Positions 26,088 to 38,023 of a stretch of 38,023 nucleotides of DNA are shown one piece after another. Under the pieces are notes generated by a model that made no database searches, had not been told where the DNA came from, and saw only the letters and a program-made list of their open reading frames with translations. This DNA comes from an uncultured Sphingobacteriaceae bacterium. GTDB taxonomy: Bacteria > Bacteroidota > Bacteroidia > Sphingobacteriales > Sphingobacteriaceae. The translations under genes and the position numbers were made by a program. The stretch covers positions 1 to 38,023 of the forward strand of contig CAMPKC010000046.1 in the NCBI GenBank assembly GCA_946887045.1, given 5' to 3'. Every line of letters starts with the position of its first letter. Positions within the stretch are counted from its first letter, which is position 1.

Positions 26088-29000
26088 TTACGCTTCTTCT
26101 TCAACAACTTCTTCCTTAGAAGCCATTAACTTATCGTATTCTTCCTGAGAACCAACTATAATACGCTCATAGCTACGTAATCCGGTTCCTGATGGAATCA
26201 AGTGACCAACGATTACATTCTCTTTCAAGCCTAACAAGTTATCGCGTTTACCATGGATAGCAGCCTCGTTCAATACTTTTGTAGTTTCCTGGAAGGAAGC
26301 TGCAGAAATGAACGATTTAGTACCTAGCGATGCACGTGTGATTCCTTGTAATACCTGACTTGATGTCGCAGGAATAGCATCACGAGCTTCTACTAAACGC
26401 ATATCTTTACGCTTAAGCATCGAGTTTTCGTCTCTCAGCTTACGAAGAGTGATAATCTGTCCGGCATTAAGATTCGTAGAATCTCCCGGATCAACAACCA
26501 CTTTCTTATCGTAAATCTCATCATTCTCAACCATGAAGTCCCAACGTGCGATTGCGTCTTTTTCAAGGAAACGAGTATCTCCCGGATCCTCAATAAGCAC
26601 TTTCTGCATCATTTGGTGAACGATAACCTCGAAGTGTTTATCGTTAATCTTCACACCCTGTAAACGGTATACTTCCTGAATTCCATTAACCAGGTACTCC
26701 TGAACTGCCGCAGGACCTTTAATTGCAAGGATATCCGCAGGAGAAATAGAACCATCAGATAATGGCATACCAGCTTTAACAAAGTCATTATCCTGTACAA
26801 GGATGTGCTTAGAAAGAGGAACCAGATATTTCTTGATCTGACCATCTCTGGACTCGATAGAAATTTCACGGTTACCACGTTTAACGCCGCCTAAGGTTAC
26901 AACTCCGTCAATTTCGGTTACAACAGCAGGGTTTGATGGGTTACGTGCCTCAAATAACTCAGTTACTCGAGGAAGACCACCCGTGATATCACGTGTTTTT
27001 CCTGTTGAACGAGGAATCTTCGCGATAACTTCACCCATTTTAACTTTTGCACCTTCATCTATGGAAATGTGAGCACCTACCGGGATATTGTATCCCTTAA
27101 CAGTGCTACCTGTATTATCCATGATTTTGATAACCGGATTTTTAGTTTTATCCCTGGTATCGATAATTACTTTCTCTTTGTGACCAGTTTGCTCATCTGA
27201 CTCTTCGCGGAAGGTTACACCTTCTACTACAGCTTCAAACTCGATTTTACCGGTAAACTCGGATATAATTACCGCGTTGTATGGATCCCAGCTACAGATC
27301 TTATCACCTTTAGATACCTTATCACCTTCTTTAACGAATAGATAAGAACCATAAGGAATATTGTTAGTAACGATTACACGACCACTGTTTGGCTCGATAA
27401 TACGGAACTCACCTGAACGTCCTAATACTACGTCAACAGGACCTTCTTCAATTTCGTAAGGAACAGTTCTGATGTTTTCGAATTCAATAACACCTTCAAA
27501 TTTCGCGTTGATGTATGACTCTGCAGCAATGTTAGATGCAGTACCACCCACGTGGAATGTACGAAGCGTTAACTGTGTTCCCGGCTCACCGATCGACTGC
27601 GCAGCAATTACACCAACTGCCTCACCTGCCTGAACGCGTTTACCAGTTGCAAGGTTACGTCCGTAACATAGAGCACAAACTCCACGTTGACTTTCGCAAG
27701 CCAGAACGGATCGAATTTCAATTCCTTCTAATGGTGAATTTTCAATTCGTGTTGCAATCTCTTCAGTTATATCCTGACCAGCTGAAACCAGCAATTCATT
27801 ACTAATCGGGTCAAAAACATCGTGTAATGTTGTTCTACCAAGAATTCTGTCAAATAACGGCTCAACAATATCCTCGTTATCTTTCAGTGCTGTTGTGAAT
27901 ATGCCTCTTAACGTACCGCAATCTGTTTCACCCACGATCATATCCTGTGCAACGTCATGTAAACGACGAGTTAAGTAACCAGCATCCGCTGTCTTTAACG
28001 CCGTATCCGCAAGACCTTTACGAGCACCGTGAGTAGAGATAAAGTACTCTAATACTGACAAACCTTCTTTAAAGTTTGAAAGAATCGGGTTTTCAATAAT
28101 CTCACCACCAGAACCTGATTTTTGTGGTTTCGCCATCAATCCACGCATTCCGCATAGCTGACGAATCTGCTCTTTAGAACCACGTGCTCCGGAATCAAGC
28201 ATCATATACACTGAGTTGAAGCCTTGATTATCTGAAGATAAAATCTCCATTACATTAGCGGTCAACTTGTTATTGATACGAGTCCAGATATCGATAATCT
28301 GATTGTAACGCTCGTTATTAGTAATGAAACCCATGTTATAGTTGCTCATTACCTCGGCTACTTCGTTAGAAGCTTGCTCGATCAATTTAACTTTAGAATC
28401 AGGAATATTCAAATCCTGTAAGTTAAACGACAAACCACCTCTGAAAGCCATTTGGAAACCTAATTCCTTAATATCATCAAGGAACTGGGCCGCACGAGCC
28501 ATACCAGTGTTCTTAACAACTTCACCAATAATATCACGAAGTGATTTTTTGGTTAAAAGTTCATTGATATAACCCACTTCTTCCGGAACGTGCTGATTAA
28601 ACAATACACGTCCTACAGTAGTATCAATTATCTTGCTAACGATAGTTCCGTCTTTCTCTTTCACCTTAGCCTTAACCTTAATGAAAGCATGCAGATCAAT
28701 CATTTTCTCATTGTAAGCAATAAGAACTTCTTCTGCAGAATAGAAAGTTAAACCTTCTCCTTTAACAACACGTCCGGCATCAGTTTTACGGCCTTTAGTA
28801 ATATAATAAAGACCCAAAACCATATCCTGTGAAGGAACTGTAATTGGAGTACCGTTTGCAGGGTTCAAAATATTGTGAGATGCAAGCATCAACACTTGTG
28901 CTTCAAGGATCGCAGCCTGGCCTAGTGGTACGTGTACCGCCATCTGGTCACCGTCAAAATCCGCGTTGAATGCTGTACACACTAATGGGTGTAACTGGAT

Positions 29001-30380
29001 TGCCTTTCCTTCAATTAATTTGGGCTGGAAAGACTGGATACCTAATCTGTGTAACGTAGGGGCACGATTCAGTAATACCGGGTGTCCTTTCAATACATTT
29101 TCCAGAATATCCCAAACAATTGGGTCTTTACGGTCAACGATTTTCTTAGCCGATTTAACCGTTTTCACTACTCCCCTTTCAATCATCTTACGAATAATGA
29201 ATGGTTTGAATAGCTCAGCAGCCATATCTTTAGGCAAACCGCACTCATGCAATTTTAAGTTCGGTCCAACAACAATTACCGAACGTGCCGAATAATCAAC
29301 ACGTTTACCTAGTAAGTTTTGACGGAAACGACCTTGTTTACCTTTAAGAATATCTGAAAGAGATTTTAATGCACGGTTACCTTCAGTTTTAACAGCGTTC
29401 ACTTTACGTGAATTGTCAAATAGTGAATCTACCGCTTCCTGAAGCATACGTTTTTCGTTACGTAAGATTACTTCCGGAGCTTTAATCTCGATAAGTCTTT
29501 TCAGACGATTATTACGAATAATTACACGACGGTATAAATCGTTCAAATCCGAAGTAGCGAAACGACCACCCTCCAAAGGAACTAACGGGCGTAATTCTGG
29601 TGGAATTACAGGAACGATCTTAACGATCATCCACTCCGGATGATTTTCGATGTTCGCACGAGAACCACGGAACGCTTCAACAACCTGAAGACGCTTTAAC
29701 GCTTCGTTTTTACGTTGCTGAGAAGTTTCGTTTGCTGCCTGGTGACGTAAGTCGTATGACAACTGATCCAGATCAAGGCGTTTTAACAACTCCTCTAGAG
29801 CATCAGCACCCATTTTAGCAACAAATTTCTGAGGATCTTTATCGTCCAAATACTGGTTTTCTTTTGGTAAAGTATCCAGAATATCAAGATATTCCTCCTC
29901 TGTTAAGAAATCCATCTTAGCAATTCCATCAGCTTCTTTCAAACCTGGCTGGATAACTACATAACGCTCGTAGTAAATAATAAGATCCAGCTTTTTGGTA
30001 GGAAGACCTAACAAATAACCAATCTTATTAGGAAGAGAACGGAAGTACCAGATATGCGCAACCGGAACAACAAGATTAATGTGTCCCATACGCTCACGAC
30101 GTACTTTTTTCTCAGTTACCTCAACGCCGCAACGGTCACACACGATTCCTTTGTAACGGATACGTTTGTATTTTCCGCAATGGCATTCGAAATCCTTCAC
30201 CGGACCGAAAATTCTTTCGCAGAATAAACCATCACGCTCAGGTTTGTAGGTCCTGTAGTTGATAGTTTCCGGTTTTAAAACTTCACCGCTCGAACGCTCC
30301 AGGATAGACTCAGGAGAAGCCAAACTAATGGTAATACTGGTGAAGTTACTTTTGATTTTATTATCTTTCTTGTAAGACAT
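26088..30380 (-). CDS. rpoC: DNA-directed RNA polymerase subunit beta-prime
   Basis: Catalytic subunit of RNA polymerase, 1430 residues. Zinc site 1 is Cys66, Cys68, Cys81, Cys84 (CHCGKYK, CDRCG). The active-site Mg motif NADFDGD is at 472-478. Zinc site 2 cysteines lie in [18 protein letters not shown]. The bridge-helix/trigger-loop area includes [23 protein letters not shown] (segment quoted only as landmark) and [16 protein letters not shown]. It ends in an acidic EEVVEEEA tail. It lies 83 bases downstream of rpoB, with an unusual repeat in the gap. Confidence 0.99.
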   Translation of the reverse strand: MSYKKDNKIKSNFTSITISLASPESILERSSGEVLKPETINYRTYKPERDGLFCERIFGPVKDFECHCGKYKRIRYKGIVCDRCGVEVTEKKVRRERMGHINLVVPVAHIWYFRSLPNKIGYLLGLPTKKLDLIIYYERYVVIQPGLKEADGIAKMDFLTEEEYLDILDTLPKENQYLDDKDPQKFVAKMGADALEELLKRLDLDQLSYDLRHQAANETSQQRKNEALKRLQVVEAFRGSRANIENHPEWMIVKIVPVIPPELRPLVPLEGGRFATSDLNDLYRRVIIRNNRLKRLIEIKAPEVILRNEKRMLQEAVDSLFDNSRKVNAVKTEGNRALKSLSDILKGKQGRFRQNLLGKRVDYSARSVIVVGPNLKLHECGLPKDMAAELFKPFIIRKMIERGVVKTVKSAKKIVDRKDPIVWDILENVLKGHPVLLNRAPTLHRLGIQSFQPKLIEGKAIQLHPLVCTAFNADFDGDQMAVHVPLGQAAILEAQVLMLASHNILNPANGTPITVPSQDMVLGLYYITKGRKTDAGRVVKGEGLTFYSAEEVLIAYNEKMIDLHAFIKVKAKVKEKDGTIVSKIIDTTVGRVLFNQHVPEEVGYINELLTKKSLRDIIGEVVKNTGMARAAQFLDDIKELGFQMAFRGGLSFNLQDLNIPDSKVKLIEQASNEVAEVMSNYNMGFITNNERYNQIIDIWTRINNKLTANVMEILSSDNQGFNSVYMMLDSGARGSKEQIRQLCGMRGLMAKPQKSGSGGEIIENPILSNFKEGLSVLEYFISTHGARKGLADTALKTADAGYLTRRLHDVAQDMIVGETDCGTLRGIFTTALKDNEDIVEPLFDRILGRTTLHDVFDPISNELLVSAGQDITEEIATRIENSPLEGIEIRSVLACESQRGVCALCYGRNLATGKRVQAGEAVGVIAAQSIGEPGTQLTLRTFHVGGTASNIAAESYINAKFEGVIEFENIRTVPYEIEEGPVDVVLGRSGEFRIIEPNSGRVIVTNNIPYGSYLFVKEGDKVSKGDKICSWDPYNAVIISEFTGKIEFEAVVEGVTFREESDEQTGHKEKVIIDTRDKTKNPVIKIMDNTGSTVKGYNIPVGAHISIDEGAKVKMGEVIAKIPRSTGKTRDITGGLPRVTELFEARNPSNPAVVTEIDGVVTLGGVKRGNREISIESRDGQIKKYLVPLSKHILVQDNDFVKAGMPLSDGSISPADILAIKGPAAVQEYLVNGIQEVYRLQGVKINDKHFEVIVHQMMQKVLIEDPGDTRFLEKDAIARWDFMVENDEIYDKKVVVDPGDSTNLNAGQIITLRKLRDENSMLKRKDMRLVEARDAIPATSSQVLQGITRASLGTKSFISAASFQETTKVLNEAAIHGKRDNLLGLKENVIVGHLIPSGTGLRSYERIIVGSQEEYDKLMASKEEVVEEEA

Positions 30381-30395
30381 ATCTCTTTGTTTAGA

Positions 30396-30446
30396 GTATC
30401 AAGTATCGGGTATCAAGTATCAAGATCTGGTCTTGCTACTTGATAC
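30396..30446 (-). repeat. 7-mer tandem repeat and hairpin in the rpoB-rpoC gap
   Basis: Plus strand 30396-30423 is four units of GTATCAA (second unit GTATCGG). Bases 30410-30425 pair with 30431-30446 in a 16-bp stem with one mismatch and a five-base loop. No U-tract follows in the direction of transcription, so it is more like a processing or attenuation structure than a terminator. Confidence 0.8.
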
Positions 30447-30463
30447 TTTTTACTTTATACTAT

Positions 30464-34270
<3,807 letters not shown>

Positions 34271-34367
34271 TGGATTAAGATTTTAGTTTAAAAAATAAAC
34301 TGTGACTTATTTTGGATTATCCCCAATCTTGTAAGTCAAACAAAAATGGGTACAATACAAACAGCAA

Positions 34368-34393
34368 TAGACCCCGGTGAAAACCGGAGTCTA
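34368..34393 (-). other. Hairpin between rplL and rpoB, candidate attenuator
   Basis: An 11-bp stem (34368-34378 with 34383-34393, one G-U or mismatched pair) with loop GAAA/TTTC lies 26 bases after the rplL stop. Transcribed leftward it is followed by ATTGCTG rather than a U-run. Partial attenuation or RNase cleavage between rplL and rpoB is known in E. coli; the same role here is inference. Confidence 0.6.
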
Positions 34394-34418
34394 AGGCTAT
34401 TTTTTTATTGAGTTAAGA

Positions 34419-34796
34419 TTACTTAATCTCAACAACAGCTCCTGCTTCTTCTAATTGTTTTTTCAAAGCTTCAGCTTCGTCTTTAGCAACACCAGCTTTT
34501 AATTCTTTAGGAGCGCCATCAACTAAATCTTTAGCTTCTTTCAAACCAAGACCTGTTAAATCTTTTACAAGTTTAACAACTGCTAACTTCTGACCACCAG
34601 CCTCTTTAAGGATAACGTCGAAAGAAGTTTTTTCTTCTGCAGCAGCAGCTTCGCCACCAGCAGCAGGTGCAGCAACTGCAACTGCAGCAGCAGCAGGCTC
34701 AATACCATACTCGTCTTTAAGGATCTGAGCTAATTCGTTAACTTCTTTTACTGTCAAGTTTACCAATTGATCAGCAAACGCTTTTAAATCTGCCAT
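34419..34796 (-). CDS. rplL: 50S ribosomal protein L7/L12
   Basis: 125 residues. The N-terminal dimerisation helices ([20 protein letters not shown]) are followed by an Ala/Gly-rich hinge (about 36-53). The C-terminal factor-binding domain reads [21 protein letters not shown] and [21 protein letters not shown]. It forms the stalk dimers on L10 that recruit EF-Tu and EF-G. 58 bases after rplJ. Confidence 0.98.
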   Translation of the reverse strand: MADLKAFADQLVNLTVKEVNELAQILKDEYGIEPAAAAVAVAAPAAGGEAAAAEEKTSFDVILKEAGGQKLAVVKLVKDLTGLGLKEAKDLVDGAPKELKAGVAKDEAEALKKQLEEAGAVVEIK

Positions 34797-34854
34797 TATA
34801 TTTAATTTTTAATTCAATACTTTTTTAAAATTACGGAACTTACAGGCGCCCGTT

Positions 34855-35373
34855 TTAACCTCTTTCTTGTAATGTTTTCACTAAACCTGCAATAGTATTT
34901 CCACCTGATTGTAGTGCAGAAATAACATTTTTAGCAGGCGACTGCAATAATCCAATGATCTCTCCAACAAGCTCTTCTCTCGATTTTAAACTTGCTAATG
35001 CTTCCAATTGATTATCGCCAACAAATACTGCTGTGTCAATGTAAGCACCTTTTAAAACTGGTTTATCACCACTTCTTCTAAGTTCTTTTATTAATTTTGC
35101 AGGAGCATTTGCTACTGTTGAAAACAGGATAGTTGATGAACCTTTCAATACACCGTCGAATTCTGAAGAATCCACTCCTGCAGCTTCCATCGCCTTACGA
35201 ATAAGGGTATTTTTAGCTACCTGAAGAGAAATTCCGTTCTCAAAAAACTTACGACGGATATTGGTGATTTTAGCAACAGTTAGGTCTGAAGTGTCAGTAA
35301 TATAAAAGTTACCGTACTCCTTGATCTGCTCAGTCAAAGCTTGAACAATCTCTTGTTTTTCTTCTTTTCTCAT
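34855..35373 (-). CDS. rplJ: 50S ribosomal protein L10
   Basis: 172 residues: MRKEEKQEIVQALTEQIKEY start, ISLQVAKNTLIRKAMEAAG for 23S rRNA binding, and a C-terminal helix (ISALQSGGNTIAGLVKTLQE) that carries L7/L12 dimers. In E. coli L10 also represses its own operon; no leader element was identified here. Two bases after rplA, so translation is probably coupled. Confidence 0.98.
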   Translation of the reverse strand: MRKEEKQEIVQALTEQIKEYGNFYITDTSDLTVAKITNIRRKFFENGISLQVAKNTLIRKAMEAAGVDSSEFDGVLKGSSTILFSTVANAPAKLIKELRRSGDKPVLKGAYIDTAVFVGDNQLEALASLKSREELVGEIIGLLQSPAKNVISALQSGGNTIAGLVKTLQERG

Positions 35374-35375
35374 GA

Positions 35376-36074
35376 TTAGATCCCCACTACTGATTTAGTT
35401 TCAACTTCGATTCCAGGAGACATAGTAGAAGAGATATGAATACTCTTGAAATACGTTCCTTTTGATGACGAAGGCTTTAATTTTGAAAGCGTTTGAAGAA
35501 TTTCAACTGCGTTCTCATAAATCTTGTCAGCCGGGAAAGATACTTTCCCTATGGAAGTATGGATGATACCGGTTTTATCAACCTTGAAATCAATCTTACC
35601 GCCTTTAACATCCGTTACTGCTTTACCGATATCAGTAGTTACAGTACCAGATTTAGGATTTGGCATAAGGTTACGAGGACCTAAAATACGTCCAAGTCTA
35701 CCTACTTTTGCCATAACACTAGGCATGGTGATAATGATATCAACATCTGTCCATCCACCTTCAATTTTGGCGATATACTCATCCAGACCCACGTAATCTG
35801 CACCCGCAGCTTTAGCTTCTTCTTCCTTGTCAGGAGTTACCAATGCTAAAACGCGAACAGTTTTACCTGTACCATGAGGTAATGTCGCGATACCACGTAC
35901 CATTTGATTTGCTTTACGCGGATCTACGCCCAAACGAACGTCGATATCCACAGAAGCATCAAATTTTGTAGTGGTAATATCTTTTACAAGTGCAGACGCA
36001 TCCTGTAAAGTATATGCTTTACCTACCTCAATTTTGGATAGTGCCTTTTTTTGATTTTTTGTTAATCTAGCCAC
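35376..36074 (-). CDS. rplA: 50S ribosomal protein L1
   Basis: 232 residues. Motifs: [21 protein letters not shown] cut here to [27 protein letters not shown], and [14 protein letters not shown] followed by [16 protein letters not shown]. It binds 23S rRNA at the L1 stalk, and in many bacteria also its own mRNA leader. It lies 18 bases after rplK. Confidence 0.98.
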   Translation of the reverse strand: MARLTKNQKKALSKIEVGKAYTLQDASALVKDITTTKFDASVDIDVRLGVDPRKANQMVRGIATLPHGTGKTVRVLALVTPDKEEEAKAAGADYVGLDEYIAKIEGGWTDVDIIITMPSVMAKVGRLGRILGPRNLMPNPKSGTVTTDIGKAVTDVKGGKIDFKVDKTGIIHTSIGKVSFPADKIYENAVEILQTLSKLKPSSSKGTYFKSIHISSTMSPGIEVETKSVVGI

Positions 36075-36092
36075 TTTCTTAATTTGAATTAA

Positions 36093-36533
36093 TTAATTCC
36101 AGGGAGCGTTACCACTAACGGTAATTCCCATACTGCGCGCTGTACCGGCAACCATTCTCATGGCAGACTCTACAGTAAATGCATTTAAGTCGGTCATTTT
36201 ATCTTTAGCAATGGTTTCAACCTGTTCCCAGGAAACCTGAGCCACCTTTTTACGGTTAGGCTCTGCCGATCCACTCTTTAAACCTGTAACTTCCATTAAC
36301 TGGATTGCAACCGGTGGAGTTTTGATAATAAAGTCGAATGACTTATCAGCGTAAACTGTAATTACAACTGGCAATACTTTGCCTGGCTTGTCTTGGGTAC
36401 GTGCATTAAATTGCTTACAAAACTCCATGATGTTTACACCTTTAGCACCCAATGCAGGTCCTACCGGCGGAGACGGGTTTGCTGCCCCTCCCTTAATCTG
36501 TAATTTAATAAGCGCACTAACTTGTTTTGCCAT
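36093..36533 (-). CDS. rplK: 50S ribosomal protein L11
   Basis: 146 residues: [25 protein letters not shown] with the flexible proline-rich N-terminal domain start, [30 protein letters not shown], and the rRNA-binding C-terminal [17 protein letters not shown]. It forms the GTPase-associated centre and is needed for RelA-type stringent sensing. It follows a 184-base gap after nusG that is rich in inverted repeats. Confidence 0.98.
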   Translation of the reverse strand: MAKQVSALIKLQIKGGAANPSPPVGPALGAKGVNIMEFCKQFNARTQDKPGKVLPVVITVYADKSFDFIIKTPPVAIQLMEVTGLKSGSAEPNRKKVAQVSWEQVETIAKDKMTDLNAFTVESAMRMVAGTARSMGITVSGNAPWN

Positions 36534-36549
36534 TTTTGTTGATTATTTG

Positions 36550-36676
36550 ATACTCAATGTTAGTTAGTTGGAAGCTGTGTAACATTTAAGGCTTTTGTGT
36601 TGTAAGTTGTACGTTATAAGTTGTAAGAACTCGTGCACAGCTTAACTATATATTTTCTGAGCTTCTAGTTGAGTAT
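36550..36676 (-). repeat. Nested inverted repeats and GTTGTAAG words in the nusG-rplK gap
   Basis: Outer arms 36550-36557 (ATACTCAA) and 36669-36676 (TTGAGTAT); inner arms 36572-36579 (AAGCTGTG) and 36636-36643 (CACAGCTT). Between them lie repeated words GTTGTAAG-TTGTACGTTA-TAAGTTGTAAG, with a related GAGTTG/CAACTC series toward nusG. This could fold as a long imperfect stem in the rplK leader. A binding site for L1 is possible but not shown. Confidence 0.6.
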
Positions 36677-36717
36677 TGCAGATCCCGCAACTCACAACCT
36701 CCAACTCAAAACTTTTC

Positions 36718-37260
36718 TTACTCTTTCTCTACCTGCATGTAATTCAACTCCAATGGAGTACGGCGACCGAAGATTTTAACCATTACTTTTAGTTTTTTCT
36801 TCTCTTCGTTTACCTCTTCAATTACACCAGTAAAACCATTAAACGGACCATCCATTACTTTAACGTTCTCGCCTACGTAATATGGCACATTCATGACTTC
36901 TCCCTGCTGAGCCATTTCATCTACTTTTCCAAGTATACGATTTACCTCGGCCGGGCGTAAAGGAACAGCATTACCTTGCTTGTCTCCAAGAAAACCAATA
37001 ACACTGTTTACATTTTTAATGATGTGTTCGAGCTCTCCGTCAAGATTAGCCTCTATCAGAACATAGCCCGGATAAAAATTCCGCTCTTTCGCGATTTTCT
37101 TCCCTTCACGCATCTGATAATACTTCTCCATAGGAATCAGTACCTGTGGTAACAAATGAGAAATTCCAAGACGATTAATCTCGGATTCGATATATTGTTT
37201 TACCTTTTTCTCTTTCCCACTTACAGCCCTAACTACATACCACTTCAATTGATCACTCAT
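36718..37260 (-). CDS. nusG: Transcription termination/antitermination factor NusG
   Basis: 180 residues from [13 protein letters not shown] domain: [46 protein letters not shown] (shown in parts), [18 protein letters not shown] domain: [19 protein letters not shown] with a lysine-rich strand. It links RNA polymerase to ribosomes or Rho. An earlier ATG adds four residues but overlaps secE; MSDQ is the family-like start, with a gap of four bases to secE. Confidence 0.96.
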   Translation of the reverse strand: MSDQLKWYVVRAVSGKEKKVKQYIESEINRLGISHLLPQVLIPMEKYYQMREGKKIAKERNFYPGYVLIEANLDGELEHIIKNVNSVIGFLGDKQGNAVPLRPAEVNRILGKVDEMAQQGEVMNVPYYVGENVKVMDGPFNGFTGVIEEVNEEKKKLKVMVKIFGRRTPLELNYMQVEKE

Positions 37261-37264
37261 TGCG

Positions 37265-37465
37265 TTAACCATTAGCTACTGAATGATAAAATGTTTCTAT
37301 TATAGTACGCACTCCATTATCCATTGCAAATATTAATAATGCTATGATAATTGAGGCCACCAGTACGATTACCGCAGAATTTTGCAATTCTGCCCATGTA
37401 GGCCAGGAGACCTTAGTGGTCATTTCATCGTACGATTCTTTTAAAAATTCTACTACTTTAGCCAT
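37265..37465 (-). CDS. secE: Preprotein translocase subunit SecE
   Basis: 66 residues, the minimal single-helix form. An amphipathic start ([24 protein letters not shown], quoted as landmark in part: KVSWPTW) precedes one transmembrane helix ([19 protein letters not shown], about 31-49). It is part of the SecYEG channel in the inner membrane. It begins 13 bases after the tRNA-Trp 3' end and is followed at once by nusG. Confidence 0.96.
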   Translation of the reverse strand: MAKVVEFLKESYDEMTTKVSWPTWAELQNSAVIVLVASIIIALLIFAMDNGVRTIIETFYHSVANG

Positions 37466-37478
37466 TTTAAAGCTTTAG

Positions 37479-37549
37479 CACGGGAACAAGGATTCGAACC
37501 CTGATCAAAGGTTTTGGAGACCTCTATTCTACCATTGAACTATTCCCGT
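37479..37549 (-). tRNA. tRNA-Trp (anticodon CCA)
   Basis: Seventy-one bases. Acceptor ACGGGAA pairs with TTCCCGT, the D arm contains AGTTCAATGGTAGAAT, the anticodon loop is CTCCAAA (anticodon CCA at 37515-37517), and the T arm is GGTTCGAATCC. The discriminator is G, as expected for bacterial tRNA-Trp. No CCA is encoded (GCTA follows), so Cca must add it. It lies between tuf and secE, probably processed from the operon transcript. Confidence 0.95.
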
Positions 37550-37592
37550 ATCTCTATCTCTCCGAAAAGAAATAGATTTTGTTATTCAGTAA

Positions 37593-37623
37593 CAAAGTAC
37601 TTAGTAAAAAACTAAGTACTTTG
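37593..37623. other. Perfect 13-bp stem-loop between tuf and tRNA-Trp
   Basis: Bases 37593-37605 pair perfectly with 37611-37623, loop AAAAA (TTTTT on the minus strand). In the leftward transcript it follows tuf and precedes tRNA-Trp by about 44 bases. No U-tract follows the stem. Candidate terminator, RNase processing site or promoter-proximal operator. Confidence 0.6.
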
Positions 37624-37640
37624 AATGTATTTAAACCTAT

Positions 37641-37667
37641 ATCCAAAGCCCCTTTAGGGGGTTGGGG
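37641..37667. terminator. G/C-rich hairpin directly after tuf, REP-like
   Basis: CCCC-TTTA-GGGG (37649-37660) extends outward into a CCAAAG/GTTGG imperfect stem. It starts at the base next to the tuf stop. I recall similar CCCTTTAGGGGGTTGGGG words as frequent intergenic repeats in Bacteroidota; that is recollection, not checked. It could terminate tuf or be a dispersed repeat. Confidence 0.5.
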
Positions 37668-38023
37668 TTATGCTACGATTTCAGTTACCTGACCAGCACC
37701 TACTGTTCTACCACCTTCGCGGATAGCGAAACGTAAACCTTTTTCCATCGCGATAGCGTTGATAAGTTTTACAGAGATAGTAACGTTATCACCTGGCATA
37801 ACCATTTCTACACCTTCAGCAAGAGTGATCTCGCCAGTTACGTCTGTTGTACGGAAGTAGAATTGTGGACGGTATTTGTTGAAGAATGGAGTGTGACGAC
37901 CACCTTCTGCTTTTGATAATACGTAAACCTCAGCTTTGAAATCTGTGTGAGGAGTTACTGAACCTGGTTTACAGATAACCATACCACGACGGATATCAGT
38001 TTTCTCAATACCACGTAACAATA
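37668..38023 (-). CDS. tuf: Elongation factor Tu, C-terminal part (gene runs off the window)
   Basis: Only the last ~117 codons are present; the rest lies beyond base 38023. The sequence reads [52 protein letters not shown] and [16 protein letters not shown] to [12 protein letters not shown], matching EF-Tu domain 2 end and domain 3. EF-Tu delivers aminoacyl-tRNA to the ribosome. It heads the tuf-trnW-secE-nusG arrangement common in bacteria. Confidence 0.97.
   Translation of the reverse strand, partial: LLRGIEKTDIRRGMVICKPGSVTPHTDFKAEVYVLSKAEGGRHTPFFNKYRPQFYFRTTDVTGEITLAEGVEMVMPGDNVTISVKLINAIAMEKGLRFAIREGGRTVGAGQVTEIVA

Overview
The window looks like chromosomal DNA of a Bacteroidota bacterium, most probably Sphingobacteriaceae (Pedobacter- or Mucilaginibacter-like). 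This rests on overall resemblance and was not tested by search. Supporting signs are moderate-to-low G+C, start sites without clear Shine-Dalgarno sequences, several TAnnTTTG -7 boxes, RpoB/RpoC of 1268/1430 residues, a LytS/LytTR sensor pair, and a pRiA4b-ORF3-like gene beside miaA.

Left part (1-11.3 kb, all + strand): a truncated DUF1593-type hydrolase fragment overlaps a secreted GH9 glycoside hydrolase. Small accessory genes follow: a SnoaL-like secreted protein, an unknown 98-residue protein, a GNAT acetyltransferase, an SRPBCC protein, and a DUF2007/DinB pair. Next come malate dehydrogenase, a stand-alone retropepsin-like protein, a group III truncated globin and a tandem array of three paralogous secreted proteins of unknown function.

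Middle (11.3-26 kb, both strands): gyrB faces away from an OmpH/Skp-like lipoprotein gene and a guanine deaminase gene. A LytTR regulator and its 964-residue histidine kinase form a minus-strand operon. The kinase carries a periplasmic thioredoxin-fold segment with no cysteine active site. Then come an S4-domain RNA-binding protein, dapD, and a GT4 glycosyltransferase overlapping a tsaC-type threonylcarbamoyl-AMP synthase. After these lie cca, a pRiA4b ORF-3-like acidic protein, miaA, and DUF3859 and DUF3467 proteins. tsaC, cca and miaA form a loose tRNA-maturation neighbourhood.

Right part (26-38 kb, minus strand): the classic transcription/translation cluster, read right to left as tuf (partial) - tRNA-Trp - secE - nusG - rplK - rplA - rplJ - rplL - rpoB - rpoC. 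A strong intrinsic terminator follows rpoC, directly in front of the DUF3467 gene.

No insertion sequence, CRISPR array, rRNA or prophage was seen. The least explained parts are the kinase with the cysteine-less thioredoxin-like sensor, the three tandem secreted paralogs, and several intergenic elements made of short repeated words or long hairpins: a 125-base G-free tract before the glycosyltransferase, a 7-mer tandem repeat with hairpin between rpoB and rpoC, nested repeats between nusG and rplK, and two hairpins between tuf and tRNA-Trp.
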